Shown here: positions 1 through 12,200 of the stretch, in pieces
Position numbering within the stretch: position 1 is the stretch's first letter
Layout: each line of letters opens with the position of its first letter
NCBI GenBank assembly: GCA_000708835.1
Contig: DF237066.1
Coordinates: 1-58,448, forward strand
DNA length: 58,448 nt
Source of the DNA: Klebsormidium nitens
Lineage: Eukaryota; Streptophyta; Klebsormidiophyceae; Klebsormidiales; Klebsormidiaceae
Reading direction: 5' to 3'
Position numbers and translations under genes: made by a program
Notes under the pieces: model-generated
What the model saw: only the letters and a program-made list of their open reading frames with translations
What the model was told of the DNA's origin: nothing
Databases searched by the model: none

Positions 1-1
1 C

Positions 2-2068
2 TCTGCAGCTCAGCAGTCAAAGAAGTCCTATCCCTCTGACAAGATTCGTTACAATGAGAAAGTAAAAGGCAGAAGCACAAACATCACTCTCAATCCGCAA
101 GTTGCTGCGAAGCTTTTTGAGGCTCAAGAGTTGCTGAAGAATGCATCAGGCAAGCCCCTCTCCACCCCAGCAACTGTGGGGTGGCTTCTTGAGAACTGCC
201 AGGAGAAGCTTCAAGGGCTGGTGCAAGCAACTAGAGCTCCAGATGCAGCAAAGCAAGGCGGAACGGGACCTGGACTTGGGGGGCAAAGTCCAGGTGGGCA
301 AGATGACTCAGAGGATGAGATGGATCTTGGCTTGCTGAGTGAGATTAGTCCTTCTCGTGTGTTGCCTGCTTTGAGGAAGAAGGATGCTTTCTTTGATGAG
401 CGCACTGGCTTTCTGGACTTGGACGATCCAGAGTTGGAGCCAGACTTTCAAGAGCTGGAATCTGAGCAGCCATCAGATGTTGGACCTTCTGAGAAGGAGG
501 AGAAGCTACCCTCTGTCTATCTTGGGGAGTTGTCGAAGCTTGCGGAGTTTGTAGCTCTTTTCCCGCCAGTATGCCATGCTCGGGGCTGTGGATGTCGGAT
601 GGCAGCTGACAGGGTGGTCAGTCTGAATGGGACAGCTGTGATCCATCTCAAGTGCACCTCTGGGGAACATTCTGCATTGTGGAGGTCAGCTGACGAGGAT
701 GCTGCAACTCAGATTCCTCTGGTTACTCGCAAGTTCTTTCATGCTGCACTGTGTGCGGGCATGGGCTTTACTGAGCTTTCTGAGTTTTCTGAGGAATTGG
801 GTTTGCAGTCACCTTCAGAGAAGCTGTTCTACAGATTTCAGAATGGGGTGGAAGGCGATGAGAATGGGGTGGGGAAAATTAAAGGCTGGTGTGAGGCTGT
901 TCTTGAGGTTGCCGCTGAGAACATGGCAGAGGTCAGGGCTCATGTGAAGGAGAGGGATGGGGAGGAAGGGACTGTGGTATTCATGGATGCTCGGTTTGAT
1001 TCAAGCAGAGATGGATACCACGGAACTGTGCCTGCCCTGGATATGAAGTCCGGGAAGTGTGTGAACATTGTGACTTTGACGAGGGAGGAGACAGGCAGTT
1101 CTTGGAAAACTGAAGATGCTGCAGTCAGACAGGCAGTGGATGAGCTCATTGAGCAGGGTGTCAAACTGGTTGAGGTAGTCCATGATGACAAGGCTTCAGT
1201 GGACTCCATTCTGGCAGAGTTGGACATCGATAGTCAGAAGGATCTCTGGCACAAGTGCAAGAAACTGGTGGCCTACTTCAATGAGGAAGTTGCAAAAGCC
1301 AAGAGGGGGGATCTGACAAGCCTGTCTGAAGCTCGCTGTGCGCAGGATCTTCAAAGACTGACTGTCGCTGTTCTGAAGGAGCACTTGAAGGCAGCAAAAC
1401 TTGACCTCAAAGGTAAGAAAGATGAGCTGGTGGACAGGTTGTGGAAGAGTTTCGGGAGGGAGGAGGAAGAGGTTGCTCAGGATACTCGTCTGCTGAAGCA
1501 CCCTGCGCTGTCTAGCAACAGGATCCCAGATAAGCTGAAGACTCATGTCTACAATGCAAGCTTTGCGCGTGCAGCTGCCAAAGATGACGATGTTGCGGCC
1601 TTGTGCAAGGATATCCACAATGCGGCTGACCACTGGGCAGGAGATCATTCAGTGTGTGCAGCCATTGACCCCGACAGGAAGTGTGTCAAGGAAAGCTGGG
1701 ACGGGACCAGAGCATACTATGAGAAGGGAGGTGAGACCCATCTGGCTGTGAAGCAGTGGCTTCAGAAGAAATGCACGCCTGCCAAGATGAAGTTTTACAC
1801 AAGGGCTCGCGAGAACTACTTGTCTGAAACGTTCAACTCCCTGATTAACAAGTATGCGACCAAGAGGATCCACTACAGCAAGAGCCACCTGGCACGGGTT
1901 GCATGCGCAGCGCTGGACTGGAACGAGGGACGGGATAGAGTGGTTCTTCTGAAGAAGGTGAGACGCGCTGCTGGAACTGCTATACGTGCCAGGGGTGCAA
2001 ACCGAAATGTTCTGTCTGAGAAAACAACAAGGTGGAAGTCAAAGATTGCTGCACGCCTTGGTATGTAG
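2..2068 (+). CDS. DDE-type transposase-like protein with SAP domain (5' partial)
   Basis: The frame is open from base 2 to the TAG at 2066-2068, so the gene enters from the left. TTG at 131 is not a credible eukaryotic start; residues below count from it. Seen: a Cys-rich patch at about 148-155 (CHARGCGC) with later Cys/His, likely zinc binding; then an RNase H-like DDE pattern with D286 in FMDARFDSS, D352/D353 in VVHDDKAS and E566 in NYLSETFNSLI. Between the second acidic position and the Glu lies a SAP-like DNA-binding helix pair at about 411-445 (LKAAKLDLKGKKDELVDRLW). Family knowledge: DDE transposases cut and join element ends, and insertion domains in the RNase H fold are common in Kolobok/hAT-like families. 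Superfamily assignment is inference. The ORF is undamaged here, so the copy may be recent or domesticated. No TIR is visible because the left end is outside the window. Confidence 0.72.
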   Translation, partial: SAAQQSKKSYPSDKIRYNEKVKGRSTNITLNPQVAAKLFEAQELLKNASGKPLSTPATVGWLLENCQEKLQGLVQATRAPDAAKQGGTGPGLGGQSPGGQDDSEDEMDLGLLSEISPSRVLPALRKKDAFFDERTGFLDLDDPELEPDFQELESEQPSDVGPSEKEEKLPSVYLGELSKLAEFVALFPPVCHARGCGCRMAADRVVSLNGTAVIHLKCTSGEHSALWRSADEDAATQIPLVTRKFFHAALCAGMGFTELSEFSEELGLQSPSEKLFYRFQNGVEGDENGVGKIKGWCEAVLEVAAENMAEVRAHVKERDGEEGTVVFMDARFDSSRDGYHGTVPALDMKSGKCVNIVTLTREETGSSWKTEDAAVRQAVDELIEQGVKLVEVVHDDKASVDSILAELDIDSQKDLWHKCKKLVAYFNEEVAKAKRGDLTSLSEARCAQDLQRLTVAVLKEHLKAAKLDLKGKKDELVDRLWKSFGREEEEVAQDTRLLKHPALSSNRIPDKLKTHVYNASFARAAAKDDDVAALCKDIHNAADHWAGDHSVCAAIDPDRKCVKESWDGTRAYYEKGGETHLAVKQWLQKKCTPAKMKFYTRARENYLSETFNSLINKYATKRIHYSKSHLARVACAALDWNEGRDRVVLLKKVRRAAGTAIRARGANRNVLSEKTTRWKSKIAARLGM

Positions 2069-2412
2069 TCTGCTGTTCTGCAAATCAGCCTTGCGTCTTG
2101 TTTGTCAAAGCCAATCAGATTCTCCAGTTGTTGAGGAGAAGTGCAGGCCCTGCGGGGCCTGCCAGACCCGGCTGATGCTGAAAAGGTGGTTTAATTCCAT
2201 CTCGGGTCATCATAAGAATTTCAGAATGTAGGCGACTTGCTAACAAGAAACAGAATTGCAGAGCACTCTTCAGGTCTGATCTGATTGCTTCTGAAAAGAA
2301 CATACTTTCAGCCTGTGCATTGTCACGGGATCAGTGAACAAATTTCAGAACAGGGGTGGTGTTAGAAAACACCAGTTTTGTTTTGTTGTATGCAGATTTG
2401 CAGCACAACAGA
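2069..2412. other. spacer between two convergent ORFs
   Basis: This 344-base stretch separates the stop codons of the transposase-like gene (+) and the 130-residue ORF (-). I see no ORF worth calling. If both genes belong to one transposon, this is the shared 3' untranslated region. Confidence 0.5.
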
Positions 2413-2805
2413 TTACGCCCGAGGACGGAAGCCGGTGTAGTTAGCTTCCTCCTCCTCGGGGAACTCCTCCTTGATGGCTCTCTCAAGGTCAAGAGGCAGC
2501 TTGGTCCTCTCTTTGTAGCCGGCGTAGTAGGCCAGCCTCTTGTAAATCTTGTGCCTCTTCTCCTTGTTGCTCCACCCGCAATAGGGCTGGAGGATGGTGG
2601 AGAGGACCCCAATGAGAGAGGCCCCATTGCCATCACACCAGTTCTTGGCAGCCATGTAGAAGTCCTCCTTCTCATCTCTAAACCATGCCTCCGTATATGT
2701 CATGGTGGGCTTGTTGCCCTCCTTGACCTTGATCTCTCCGTTGTGGCACACCATGACCCGGAAGCATGAGTAGCATTGATGGGAGGCGGGCCTGTTGGGA
2801 GCCAT
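2413..2805 (-). CDS. 130-residue transposon-associated protein, P2X7-C-terminus-like
   Basis: A single-exon ORF with ATG at 2805 and TAA at 2413-2415. The N-terminal third has CYSCFRVMVC; the middle has DGNGASLIGVLSTILQPYCG; the tail is basic then acidic, ending EEANYTGFRPRA. The ending (KxYKRLAYYAGY, LPLDLERAIKEEFP, then NYTGF) resembles, from memory, the P2X7 intracellular-domain family (R..Y..f..W, lP.C....Ir..fP, g.YtGF), which is often carried by animal and algal DNA transposons. That match is inference and the zinc cysteines are fewer than usual. Its position, convergent and 344 bases from the transposase-like gene, suggests a second gene of the same element. Otherwise the function is unknown. 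Confidence 0.55.
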   Translation of the reverse strand: MAPNRPASHQCYSCFRVMVCHNGEIKVKEGNKPTMTYTEAWFRDEKEDFYMAAKNWCDGNGASLIGVLSTILQPYCGWSNKEKRHKIYKRLAYYAGYKERTKLPLDLERAIKEEFPEEEEANYTGFRPRA

Positions 2806-3342
2806 GTTGAGAGATGCTTGAGAGAATTGGATGCTGGAAAGTTGCTTGTTTGGAATGAGCTATCTTTCTGTGCAGTGGGCCTTTTTTATGTCTGAAAAGT
2901 GCAGCATGTCTAGGATGCAATGCCCTTTCAGACTTGCCATGGTGCTGGTCACGGCACCCTGTATGCAGCCCATGGACAAGCCCTAAAAGGTGCTTTTGGA
3001 GGGAAGATTTTCATTCAAACTGCATCCACCATGCCAAACTCGTGTGTTCACATCACGGAAACGTACAGCCGGTACACGTGCTGCACCGGTCAGTACACTG
3101 CGGGTAGCTAGGCGGGCACTACTGCCCGGGACGAATGTACTGTGCCCGGTTTTGCGAAAAAGTCCGATGTAAATCCGCGAGCCTGTGAAAAGATGGACGA
3201 AAGAACCGTGCGCCCGACATTCATATTTGAATCTGCATCCATCGGTTTGGTGGGAATGCCACGTCAGCACTTCCGATTTGCCCGAAGATAAAGTGCGGGT
3301 GGTGGTTTAAATAGGTAAATGTTGAGGGTACCCAGTTCCAAC

Positions 3343-3387
3343 CGAGTCCTGACTCCCGAGTCCCGAGTCCCGAGTCCCGACTCCCGA
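3343..3387 (+). repeat. tandem heptamer (CCCGAGT)n
   Basis: About six imperfect copies of CCCGAGT/CCCGACT in a row. A simple local minisatellite with no gene attached. Confidence 0.85.
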
Positions 3388-3464
3388 TTGGTCCCGGGTC
3401 CCTTCTCTTTTTATCTAGGTACGGTACTGTTCGGAGTCGTTCCCTATCTGCGGTAGTACCGTGG

Positions 3465-3482
3465 TACCTACCTAGGTAGGTA
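3465..3482. repeat. 18-bp perfect palindrome
   Basis: TACCTACCTAGGTAGGTA reads the same on both strands. It lies in DNA rich in GGTAC/CTAGG words. No function can be assigned. Confidence 0.75.
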
Positions 3483-6299
3483 TCCAGGTGCGTATCCCGC
3501 TACTGGTAAAGTGGTCCCAATGGCACGTACCCTTGCTCAATACCCCGACGCCATTTGTTACGGGTAACGGTACTTATTAACAGCGGCCAATTAAGTCAGC
3601 CATCATGACAGTGGATTCCTGGCCAAGATTCTGCGCGCCGAGACTCTGGCCGTTTCAGGTAGTACCTGCCAGTCTCCACAGGTATTGATTACCGCCTTTC
3701 CGCAATGATCTTGCCATCTTGGATTCGACGTGCTGGCGCCATAGCTACGTATGTGCGCGGGAAGCTGCGATTATGTAGTTTGGATTGGTTAAATTGAGTG
3801 GGCATATGACATACCTACTTCTATTCTTATAACCTGTCCACTTGGATTTGATTCCGAAGTGTGGTGCATGTGCGCATGCATGGTAGCTGCGTACTAGGGT
3901 CAGATTTGCATTAGGTATAAGGTCTCGGTTTCACGGAAACCGATCTTGAAATAGGAGAGGTTATATCATACAAACCACCAGATGCTTCGACAGCGTCGAA
4001 AGCTTCTTGTGGTCACGGAAATTGCGCCAGGATGCGTACGTCTTCTTGACGACAAGCTACCTAGGAGTTTCCAACTTCCAACTTTAACCCGCCACCACCT
4101 GGGCCTTCTTTGGCGGTACCTGCTACCAGTACTGACACTGCCAATAGGTTGGAGCTGCAGCCGAATCGCCGACACCCCAGTTGTTTCCATGCCGGCCGAG
4201 GAAAGTGACCGGGGACGAAGAAAGGGTTAATGTGGAGGTTAATGTTTGATAGGCGTACAGACGCGTCGATTTCTCGGTTTATGTGTTAACGTCGCATCTC
4301 TCCCGACTCCGGAGCGTGGTTCTGAATAAGATCAGAATTGAGAAGTCTCGTCCAGGCCCGTCCGACCGACGACTCGAGATTGAGTGTCAACTTAAAGGTA
4401 CGTACCAACGGCACACACTGTGCTTCACACTGCACACTGCACAGGCTGCCACTACACAGACAGGACCGCGTCGGGTGTTATCCTCCATCTACGGTAGTAG
4501 GTACCATGTGGAGAAGCTCCATTGAAAAATTGACAAGGTATTATCTTCTAGTTTCTTGCATGCTCCACAGATTGTCAGAGGTGCAAGGCTGCAAGCCTCA
4601 AGCTTCATCCTGCTCCAGCGTGCCGGCCTCACTGTGTCTGCACGAGTTGCATTGCTGTCAAGAGAGACGCTGAGCAGTTCTGTAGTTGCCCTGGTGCAGA
4701 ACGGAAGAGCGCATTCATCGTGTTTGAGGCAGCTTGACGGCAGCAATGCATGGGGCTTGGAGCGAAAGTCTTTGAACACGAATGATCATGCAAGTAAGTG
4801 CAGGTTTAACCTGAAGCTGGAGATTACATTGGTCCCTGCAATTGCAAGCTGTTGCAGATGCTCATGTTTGGGTGAGTGTTCAAGCAAGAGTCATCAATCG
4901 CAACCTTGGATCAAAGCCTTTGTGTGCAACTACATGTTTGCCTTTTTATTACTGTTTTTCTTCCTCAGATGAGAATGCCGTGTCTGTTATCAAAGGACTA
5001 CAAGCCTCTCAATCCAGCTTCTCAATCCATCTATTTCAAAGTTCAGCTTATGTGGTTGCTAGTAGGTTGGAAGCACCATTGTCTGCACCTTTTCCCACTT
5101 TTCTAATTATTTGTTCTGTCTTTGGTTGGGCACAAGAACGGTTGTCGAGGAGTCAAAAGTCCTTTTTGTGATCTATAGGTGTACAGCTACTAATCTGTAT
5201 GAATGAGTTGGCATTCACTGTTTGACCAGGACTCAGTCGGGCTGGCCTGTCTCACATGCTTGTACCATGTACTCAACAAAGTCCTTACAATGTGAGTGTT
5301 GAACTCTATGTTTGTGCACTACGCGAATTCAACATGCATTGGATGTTGTATCGTTGTATAGAAGATGCTGTATCATTGTATAATTGTCAATTATACTGTC
5401 TGAGCTTTTGGGATATCCTCTGAGCTCAAGCCTTGAGCCACGGTGCTGCTCTGGGAGCGGTCTGGTGTTCAGGATGGCCACCAAGCTTGTGTATCAGTCA
5501 AAAGATGTTTCGAACATGCTCAGAGGGACACCAAATTGTGCACCAATCCATGATGCAGCTGTTGTGACCGTCTCATGCATACCATTGCATTGTTCAGGTG
5601 GCAACTCGCCAAGGGGAGTATCAAAGGAGATTTAAGAAGCATCACATCACACAGTGAAGGTTGACGCTCTTTTCTGGTTAGTTGCCTTTATGACTTTTGG
5701 TACCAGCACTTGTGTTTCTGTTTATCAGACTGCTACACAGCCTCGGACAACTCTTTCCAGCTTTCAGGAGCACAGACACTGCTGGCCTCACGTCTCCATC
5801 TGCAAATCGCAGCTTGAGACATGAAGTCACATCAATTCGCTTTGCTTTCCTCAGAAGCTTGCAGAGACTTCTTCTTACTGCCGAATGAGGACAGGACCCT
5901 TTTCTTGAGCTTGCTTTTGGCTAGAATATTCACATTGCCCTGTTACAGAGCTGCACAAGCGGAGCTCCCTTTGGATTGGACCCACAGTACATCGAATCAT
6001 CAGCTTTGTCATTGCAGATCGACTCGCAGAAGAAGATTGTAAAGAAGATGGTGTTTGAGAACCTTGTTTCATGACTGGTTTCTCACCCAACCACCAGCTT
6101 TGAAAGGACCAGAGGCGCACAATTTGGCAGCAACTAGATGATACACCACTCTTTGCATTTTCAACGCAACTTCCTCTTTCTGACTTCAGCGCACATCCGC
6201 ACTGGCATCCATTTGCAGTGCAATTTTGGTATTCTCTAATCAGAGGCTTCATATTTCAGGTCTAGCCGAAATTGTTTCTTGACAAGGACATAGCGCGTA

Positions 6300-9200
6300 A
6301 TGCAAGAGAAACGGCTAACCGATAGCCAGCAGCGCCAATTGGACGCTGATGTGGCATCGCGGACCTCAGACGTGGAGGCTCCAGACAGGTACCACTTGCC
6401 TCGGAGCCTTTGCCTTTCATCTTCACACTGCAGGGGTCTTCATTTTCAGACAGCAGGGACCGCATATATTGGGGGTCGAGCCCTGGTTTGCACCATTTTT
6501 AACCCCATAATGGAAATGCTATTTGAGCCCCACTCTCCGGAACAGCATTGAGCCCTAACTTTCAGCTGTGGTGTCAAACTCACTCCTCATTTCAAGCCCG
6601 TTGAGTTGAGCCTGCCTTTGAGACAAGCCTCCCCACCCAGGTTTTCAAGTTGCATCCATCAATAATTGACCCCCTCTTTAGCCAGCCTTTGGGATGCGTA
6701 AGACCAAAACATCTCAGATGCGCCCACTTGATTCCTGCGGGAGTTCTGCTGGATGCTGATTGTTCTGTCAGATCTTTTGACCCTGGGCCTCTTGTGCTCC
6801 AAGTACTTTTGGATCACATTCTCGTTCTGGGGCCAAATGTTTGTCCAAGGCCGCCTTCTTGAAGTACATTGATGGCAGGTGCTCAAACTTACATAATCTG
6901 TAAAGCGTCCTTGCCCAATGGCGGCGTGCTTAAATTCATTGTTTTCACCACTGCAATGCCTTCTCCAACTTGGCCCTTGTGTCATGAAGTGGAGAGTTAC
7001 GGCTTAATCTGGAGCGGAAGGGCGTTCATGTTGTTGCTTGAGTCCCCTCTGTTCTGATGTAAAAATATGTCTTCCCCTTCAGGAGCGGCAGAGGTGACAT
7101 CCCTTTGCCAGGGAGCACGGGGGGGCAAGGGATCGCTGGACCCCCAATGAACGGCAATACTGTAAATGATCACCAATGTAAGGCGGACTTACAACAAGAA
7201 GGGGGAAGCAAACATGATCATGAAAAGCAGCCTCTGAGCAAATCCGGAACAGATCATGGGGTGCGAGTTGGCGGAGCTCCGAAGGGAGCGGAGTTGAACC
7301 CTGTAATCCCAGTTCCTGAAAAGGGGGAGAGAGTGCCTGAAATGGATCGAGGGGAGGGGCGACAGGGAAGCCCCAGCACGGGGGGGTCCCTGAGCAGCGG
7401 TTCAAGGCGGGGGCGTGCATTGGATCTGGATCTGAATGCGCCAATGGAAGAGAGAGGGGAAGGGGGAGCGGATGCGCAGTGGCAGGATCATCAGCTGCAG
7501 TTGGAGGTAAGAGCTCTGAGCCCTTCAATTGTACGCCACGCAGTTGGGGTTTCAGAACAGCGGATTTAGAGGCCCCCAAAAGAAAGTTCTGTGGTTTGGG
7601 GTTTTAGAACAGCGGATGTGAAAGCCCCCAAGGACAAGAAACAAAAGGGGGACGGGGGCATGAAGTGATGGTGGAAAGGCGCAGTCGCAGGTGAGGAGGC
7701 AATGGTTTTGTTTTTGGTTTCCCGAATTCTGCTGTTCCAGGGACCTAAGTTATTGAGACCTTGCGGAGGCTTGTGAGGGCGCAATGCTCCAAAGCTTTGA
7801 AAATAAGAGTTGGCTTACAACAGGCAGAAAGAAGCGCCAAGGGCCAAGGATGCAGACAGTGTTTTACCAGAAAGGTACTGCTGAGGGTTGTAAGCCCCAT
7901 GCAGCTGCTAAAAGCAGCAATAAGCAACACAGCATTGCATCAGCACAAGTTGCACAAATAACATCAATTTGCACCTGCGGAAAAGTGCTCTTCCTCAAAG
8001 ACGAGGCTCTCGTGTGGACGTTGATTGACTGCACAATTCAAAAGGATGTAGGCTGCATTGCAAAGGCAGGCTTGTATTGTAAGGGGTCCAGGTCGTTGCA
8101 GTAGGGCAACAACCAAGTGAGTGGGACTCTTGCTTTGGATGCTGGATTTTAACGACCTTAAACAAGCGGAAGCGATTGGGGAGCTCCAGAGAAACATGGA
8201 TTACAGAGTAGAAGGCAGTGGTCAGTGAACAACGAAGGCTTTCAGCTGGCAGAAGAATGCAAGAGATCTTTTGGATCGCGCTAGAAGGCTCCTGTATCTT
8301 TACTCGAACAATCATGACAAAATGCAGCCGTAGTCTGGGCAACGCCAAGTGCTCATCACAGTCCTGTCATCGGAGTGTTGCAGAATATCAGGAACCTGTC
8401 AGCAGTTAGGTTCAACCCGACATCAAGCAGGCGGTCAACTTCTGAGAAGAAAATCAGGCAAAGCTTCTGGGTTGCGACTTGTAGATACCTAAGATACTCA
8501 TTTCAGCAGCCGACTCTAAGTTGGCTCGTTGACCTGCAGTACCCAAAGCACACAGTCAGGCTGTTGATGGAAACCGGGCAGAGTGTGCGGGTGGTGTCGG
8601 TTGCCAAAACAGTCCGCATTGTAAAGCCCACCCTTCAATTTGTGCAGGGCATCAAGCGCAGCAACAGCGCGGCCTCACCTCCGATGCCCCCCCCCCGGCG
8701 GTGCCCAGCCCTCCGGCGCGAACTGGTTCAGATCCAGGACCGGAGAAACTAGAGGCGGTGCACGAAGATTGGGAGGCAAAAAGGAGACAAATGGTGCACT
8801 CCTTTCAGGAGGGTGTGCTGCAGCAGCAGGCGGCCGAAGGTCGGGCCAATGAGCCGGAAACTCAGACCAAGTGAGCCCGTCAGCTTGTCAGGAATTCGGA
8901 ATTCGTAAGCTTGCGCAGCCTATTCAGAAAAGCTCAAGGAGAACTCATCTCCGGGTAACGTCTTCTAGGCAAACGGTGTTGAGCACCTGTCGAATGGTTG
9001 TTTCCGCAGCAAAGACTTGAGACTGTCCAGCGAGTCTGTGGGCAGCATCTTTGACAATAAGCGAGCAGTAGCAGTGTTCTGTTTGGCCCGGCTTTTCTGC
9101 GGATGGTGGTTTGAGTTTCCGTGTTTTCCTAGACGAGTAAGTAAAGTCCTGCATATATGTTGCTGGAGTCATCTTCTACAGTTGCCGCATTCCCTTCAAC

Positions 9201-12200
9201 ATCGTCACGCTTAGCCTTTTCTCCAGTGAGAAGAGTTTGCTGCTCATTGAGACTGGAAATTGTATTTGGCTGCAGCACTCCTACAGTTATCTAAAAAGGG
9301 GTATCTGCCATTCGACATGAATTCGAGTTTGCGTTTCCAGAGTTGATTAGTCGCTGAACTACTTCAATCCTTTAAAGGTTGATTAAAAACATTCCACCTG
9401 ACTTTCGTGGCTTCCAAGGGGGTGAAGTCTTCTGGGAGGCACTGCAATGTTTCGGCACTCAAAGACTTTGATGACAAGGACAATCACGTGTGCGCTTCTT
9501 GATGACTTGAGCAACTGGGGCCGAGTAGTGCTGACGTAACGTCTTGACTTCTTTCTCCCTTAGGTCAAGCCCCGAAGCTCAACCTCGGGAAGCTGGGAAA
9601 GTGCTTCATGTAAGGGGGGGTGGCATGCCGGGCCAGGCTTTGGCAGGTAAAACGGCGATCCTCTCTTTGGCATTCGTTGGTGTGAGCCCATTCACATCTT
9701 TGAAGCGTTGCCTGGCGAGCTTTCTAACAATTGGTGGCCATTCTCCGCCACAGGGCGTGTGGCAGGCAGATAGCACGATACGAACGGATACGACTGCTCC
9801 AAAGACCCTGTATCACAGATTTCATGATTTAGACACAGCCGGTTGTGCTAGGCGACTGTCACAATTGCGACAAGGTTGAGTGACGGGAAAGAGCATCTCT
9901 TGCTCGCTTCTCGTCACAGACCAAATCCAGGTTAAGCTAATTGTAGCAGTCGACAGTTCCCAGCTGCCTTAGTGGTGTTGTAAGGCGAGAGATGTCAAAA
10001 CAAGCACCAAAATACAAAACAAAACGGCAACGCACAGCAAGAACAAGGTCGTAGTTGTGCTGGGATGTCGAACTTACTTGGTTTCGGCAAAGATCTATCC
10101 AGCAGTTTGAAAAATTCCTGTAGCCGCCCATCTCAATGGTGCCGCCATGAGGCCGACAGTGCCTGAGTTCGAGCGCACGTCCTTGTCAGCTTCAGAGGTT
10201 CGAGACCTGAGTCCTTCACAATAATAGATTACATCCTTCAAAGTGCTAACACACATCCTGTATTTTGGAGCCTTCGGAACCGCCCCCCACCAAACCCGCA
10301 GCACTCAGCACGGCGGCGACCGCGTTTGGTGCCCCTCCTAGCTGGCTCGTTGTCAAAGTTCTCAAAAAAAGCATTCCTGCTCCGGGAAGACCCGAACCTC
10401 TCCAGACTCTCTTGCAGGTAACCAGAACGCTGCACGGCAATGTGCTTGAGCGATGCGTCATCGGATTATTGGAATTACGTCGGAAAACAAAGTTTCCAAA
10501 TAATCAGGGTTCTACCTCCCGACAGACTCCGACCTTCCGTTTCCTCGCAGGGACTCCGAATGTTGCACGCCCCGACGCCCCGCGGCCTTCAGCACCGCGG
10601 TTGGCCTGAGCAGTGCCCATTTGGCTCCTTGCCGAACCTCATAGGAACACGCATTCGGAGTTTCGCTCCGGAAATACTCAAACCCATTCCGAATTCTTCT
10701 TGCAGTTAACCAGAACGCTGCACGGCCCGACGGCGCGGCCCTGAGCACCGCGGTCGCCGAGCTCGAGCGGTGTTTGGCGATCAACCAGGAGCTGCAGGCG
10801 GCAAACCAGGAGCTGCAGCAACGGCTGACCTCGAGCAAAGCGATGCTGGAGCAACGGGACGAGCTGATCCGCCAGAATAATGTGTTACTACGCGCCGCCA
10901 CGCAAGCCAAGGAGGCTGCGCAGCAAAAGGCGAACGATCTGGAGATGCGCGTGTCGGCCAACATGCGGACGATTGCGACGCTGTCGACGGAGATTGCTGA
11001 GGTGGGTTGAAGGGGTAGATTGCCTTTTCCTTGTTCTTTGCAACGGGGTTTTGGATGTCAAATGTAGATTTCTTTCTCTGCGAGCGCTTGTTTGTTGTGA
11101 TTCGTATCCCTTGTGTTTTTCTTTTCACGTGAGCAGTCGGCCATCCTACGTCTCTTCTTGATGCTTCCAAGACCTTGCCGGGACAAACGCTTTCCTGCTC
11201 TTTCTACGCTGGCTTCACTCATGAACCTTACGTCCTCGCGCTGACGTAATCTGTGATCTCTTTTCCGCGCAGAGCCGTGAAACGGAGCGCCTGGTGGCCA
11301 GCGCGCTGCTCCCGGAGGGCGACGGCGAGGCGCGGCTGGAGACGTTCCAGAGGCGCGTGCGCGACGCGCTCAACCGCCGGCGTCCTGCCGGGGGGGAGGT
11401 GCCCCGTCTTCCAGTGAGCTTACCGGTAAGGATGGGATAACGGTCGTTCCCCTGTTTTCTTGTTTGGCGTTCCCGTCTGCTTATCTGCTGACTTGCTAAA
11501 TCCGGATTCTGAAACTCGGTCCTGGAGACGAGCTCAACCGCCGGGCGCCATGCAGTGGGAACGTACACCCGCCTTTCATTGAGCTTACCAGTGAGGGGGA
11601 CGGATGTTTCCGTTTGGTTTTGCCCCTCTTCTTTGTCCTGCTGAGTTGTTCATTCCGATGCCTGAGCTTCTTTCGTTGAGACGTGCTCAACCGCCGGCGC
11701 CCTGTCTCCCGGTGAGCCTACCGGAAATCGGAAAGACTGGTGTTTTCGTTTTTTTCGCCCCCTGTTCATTGTCCTGCTGAGTTGTTCGTTCCGATGCCTG
11801 AACTTCTTTCAATGAGACGCGCTCAACAGCTGGCGCCCTGGCAGGGGGAAAGTGCCCCGTTTTTCAGTGAGCTTACCGGTAAGGACGGAGTTTCGGTCGT
11901 TCCGAAGTTTGTTTTCGGTCCCTCCTTTCCTTTCTACTGCCTTATCCACTTTCAGTGTCTGGACTTCGTTGTACAAGACGTGCTCAAACGCCGGGCCTCA
12001 CAAGGGGGGCGTGCCTTTCAGTAAGCTTATCGGTGAGGCAGGAATTTTCTTGTTTTGCCTGTTCTTCTCGCTTCTGTTCTTCTGGTATTCTCGCTGAGAC
12101 GTCTTCACCCGCCATAGCATCTTTTGGGGCGAAACAATACTTATGATAAATGTGTTTACCCTTCTCGTGTATTTCTCAACAATGAGCCATGAGCGCTGTC

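Larger units (their letters stand above)
2806..6299. other. intergenic region without recognisable genes
   Basis: No long or family-like ORF is seen on either strand; the open frames present are short and compositionally random. It holds a heptamer repeat near 3343-3387 and a short palindrome at 3465-3482. It presumably includes the right end of the transposon, and the promoter and 5' untranslated region of the gene starting near 6300. A missed small first exon cannot be excluded. Confidence 0.5.

Noticed and set aside
131-133. TTG as start codon of the transposase-like ORF
   Set aside because: The frame is open to the window edge and TTG starts are not expected in eukaryotic nuclear genes; treated as 5' partial.
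2806-6299. Several 60-140-residue ORFs upstream of the zinc-ribbon gene
   Set aside because: No domain, no codon bias and no consistent splice sites; typical random open frames.
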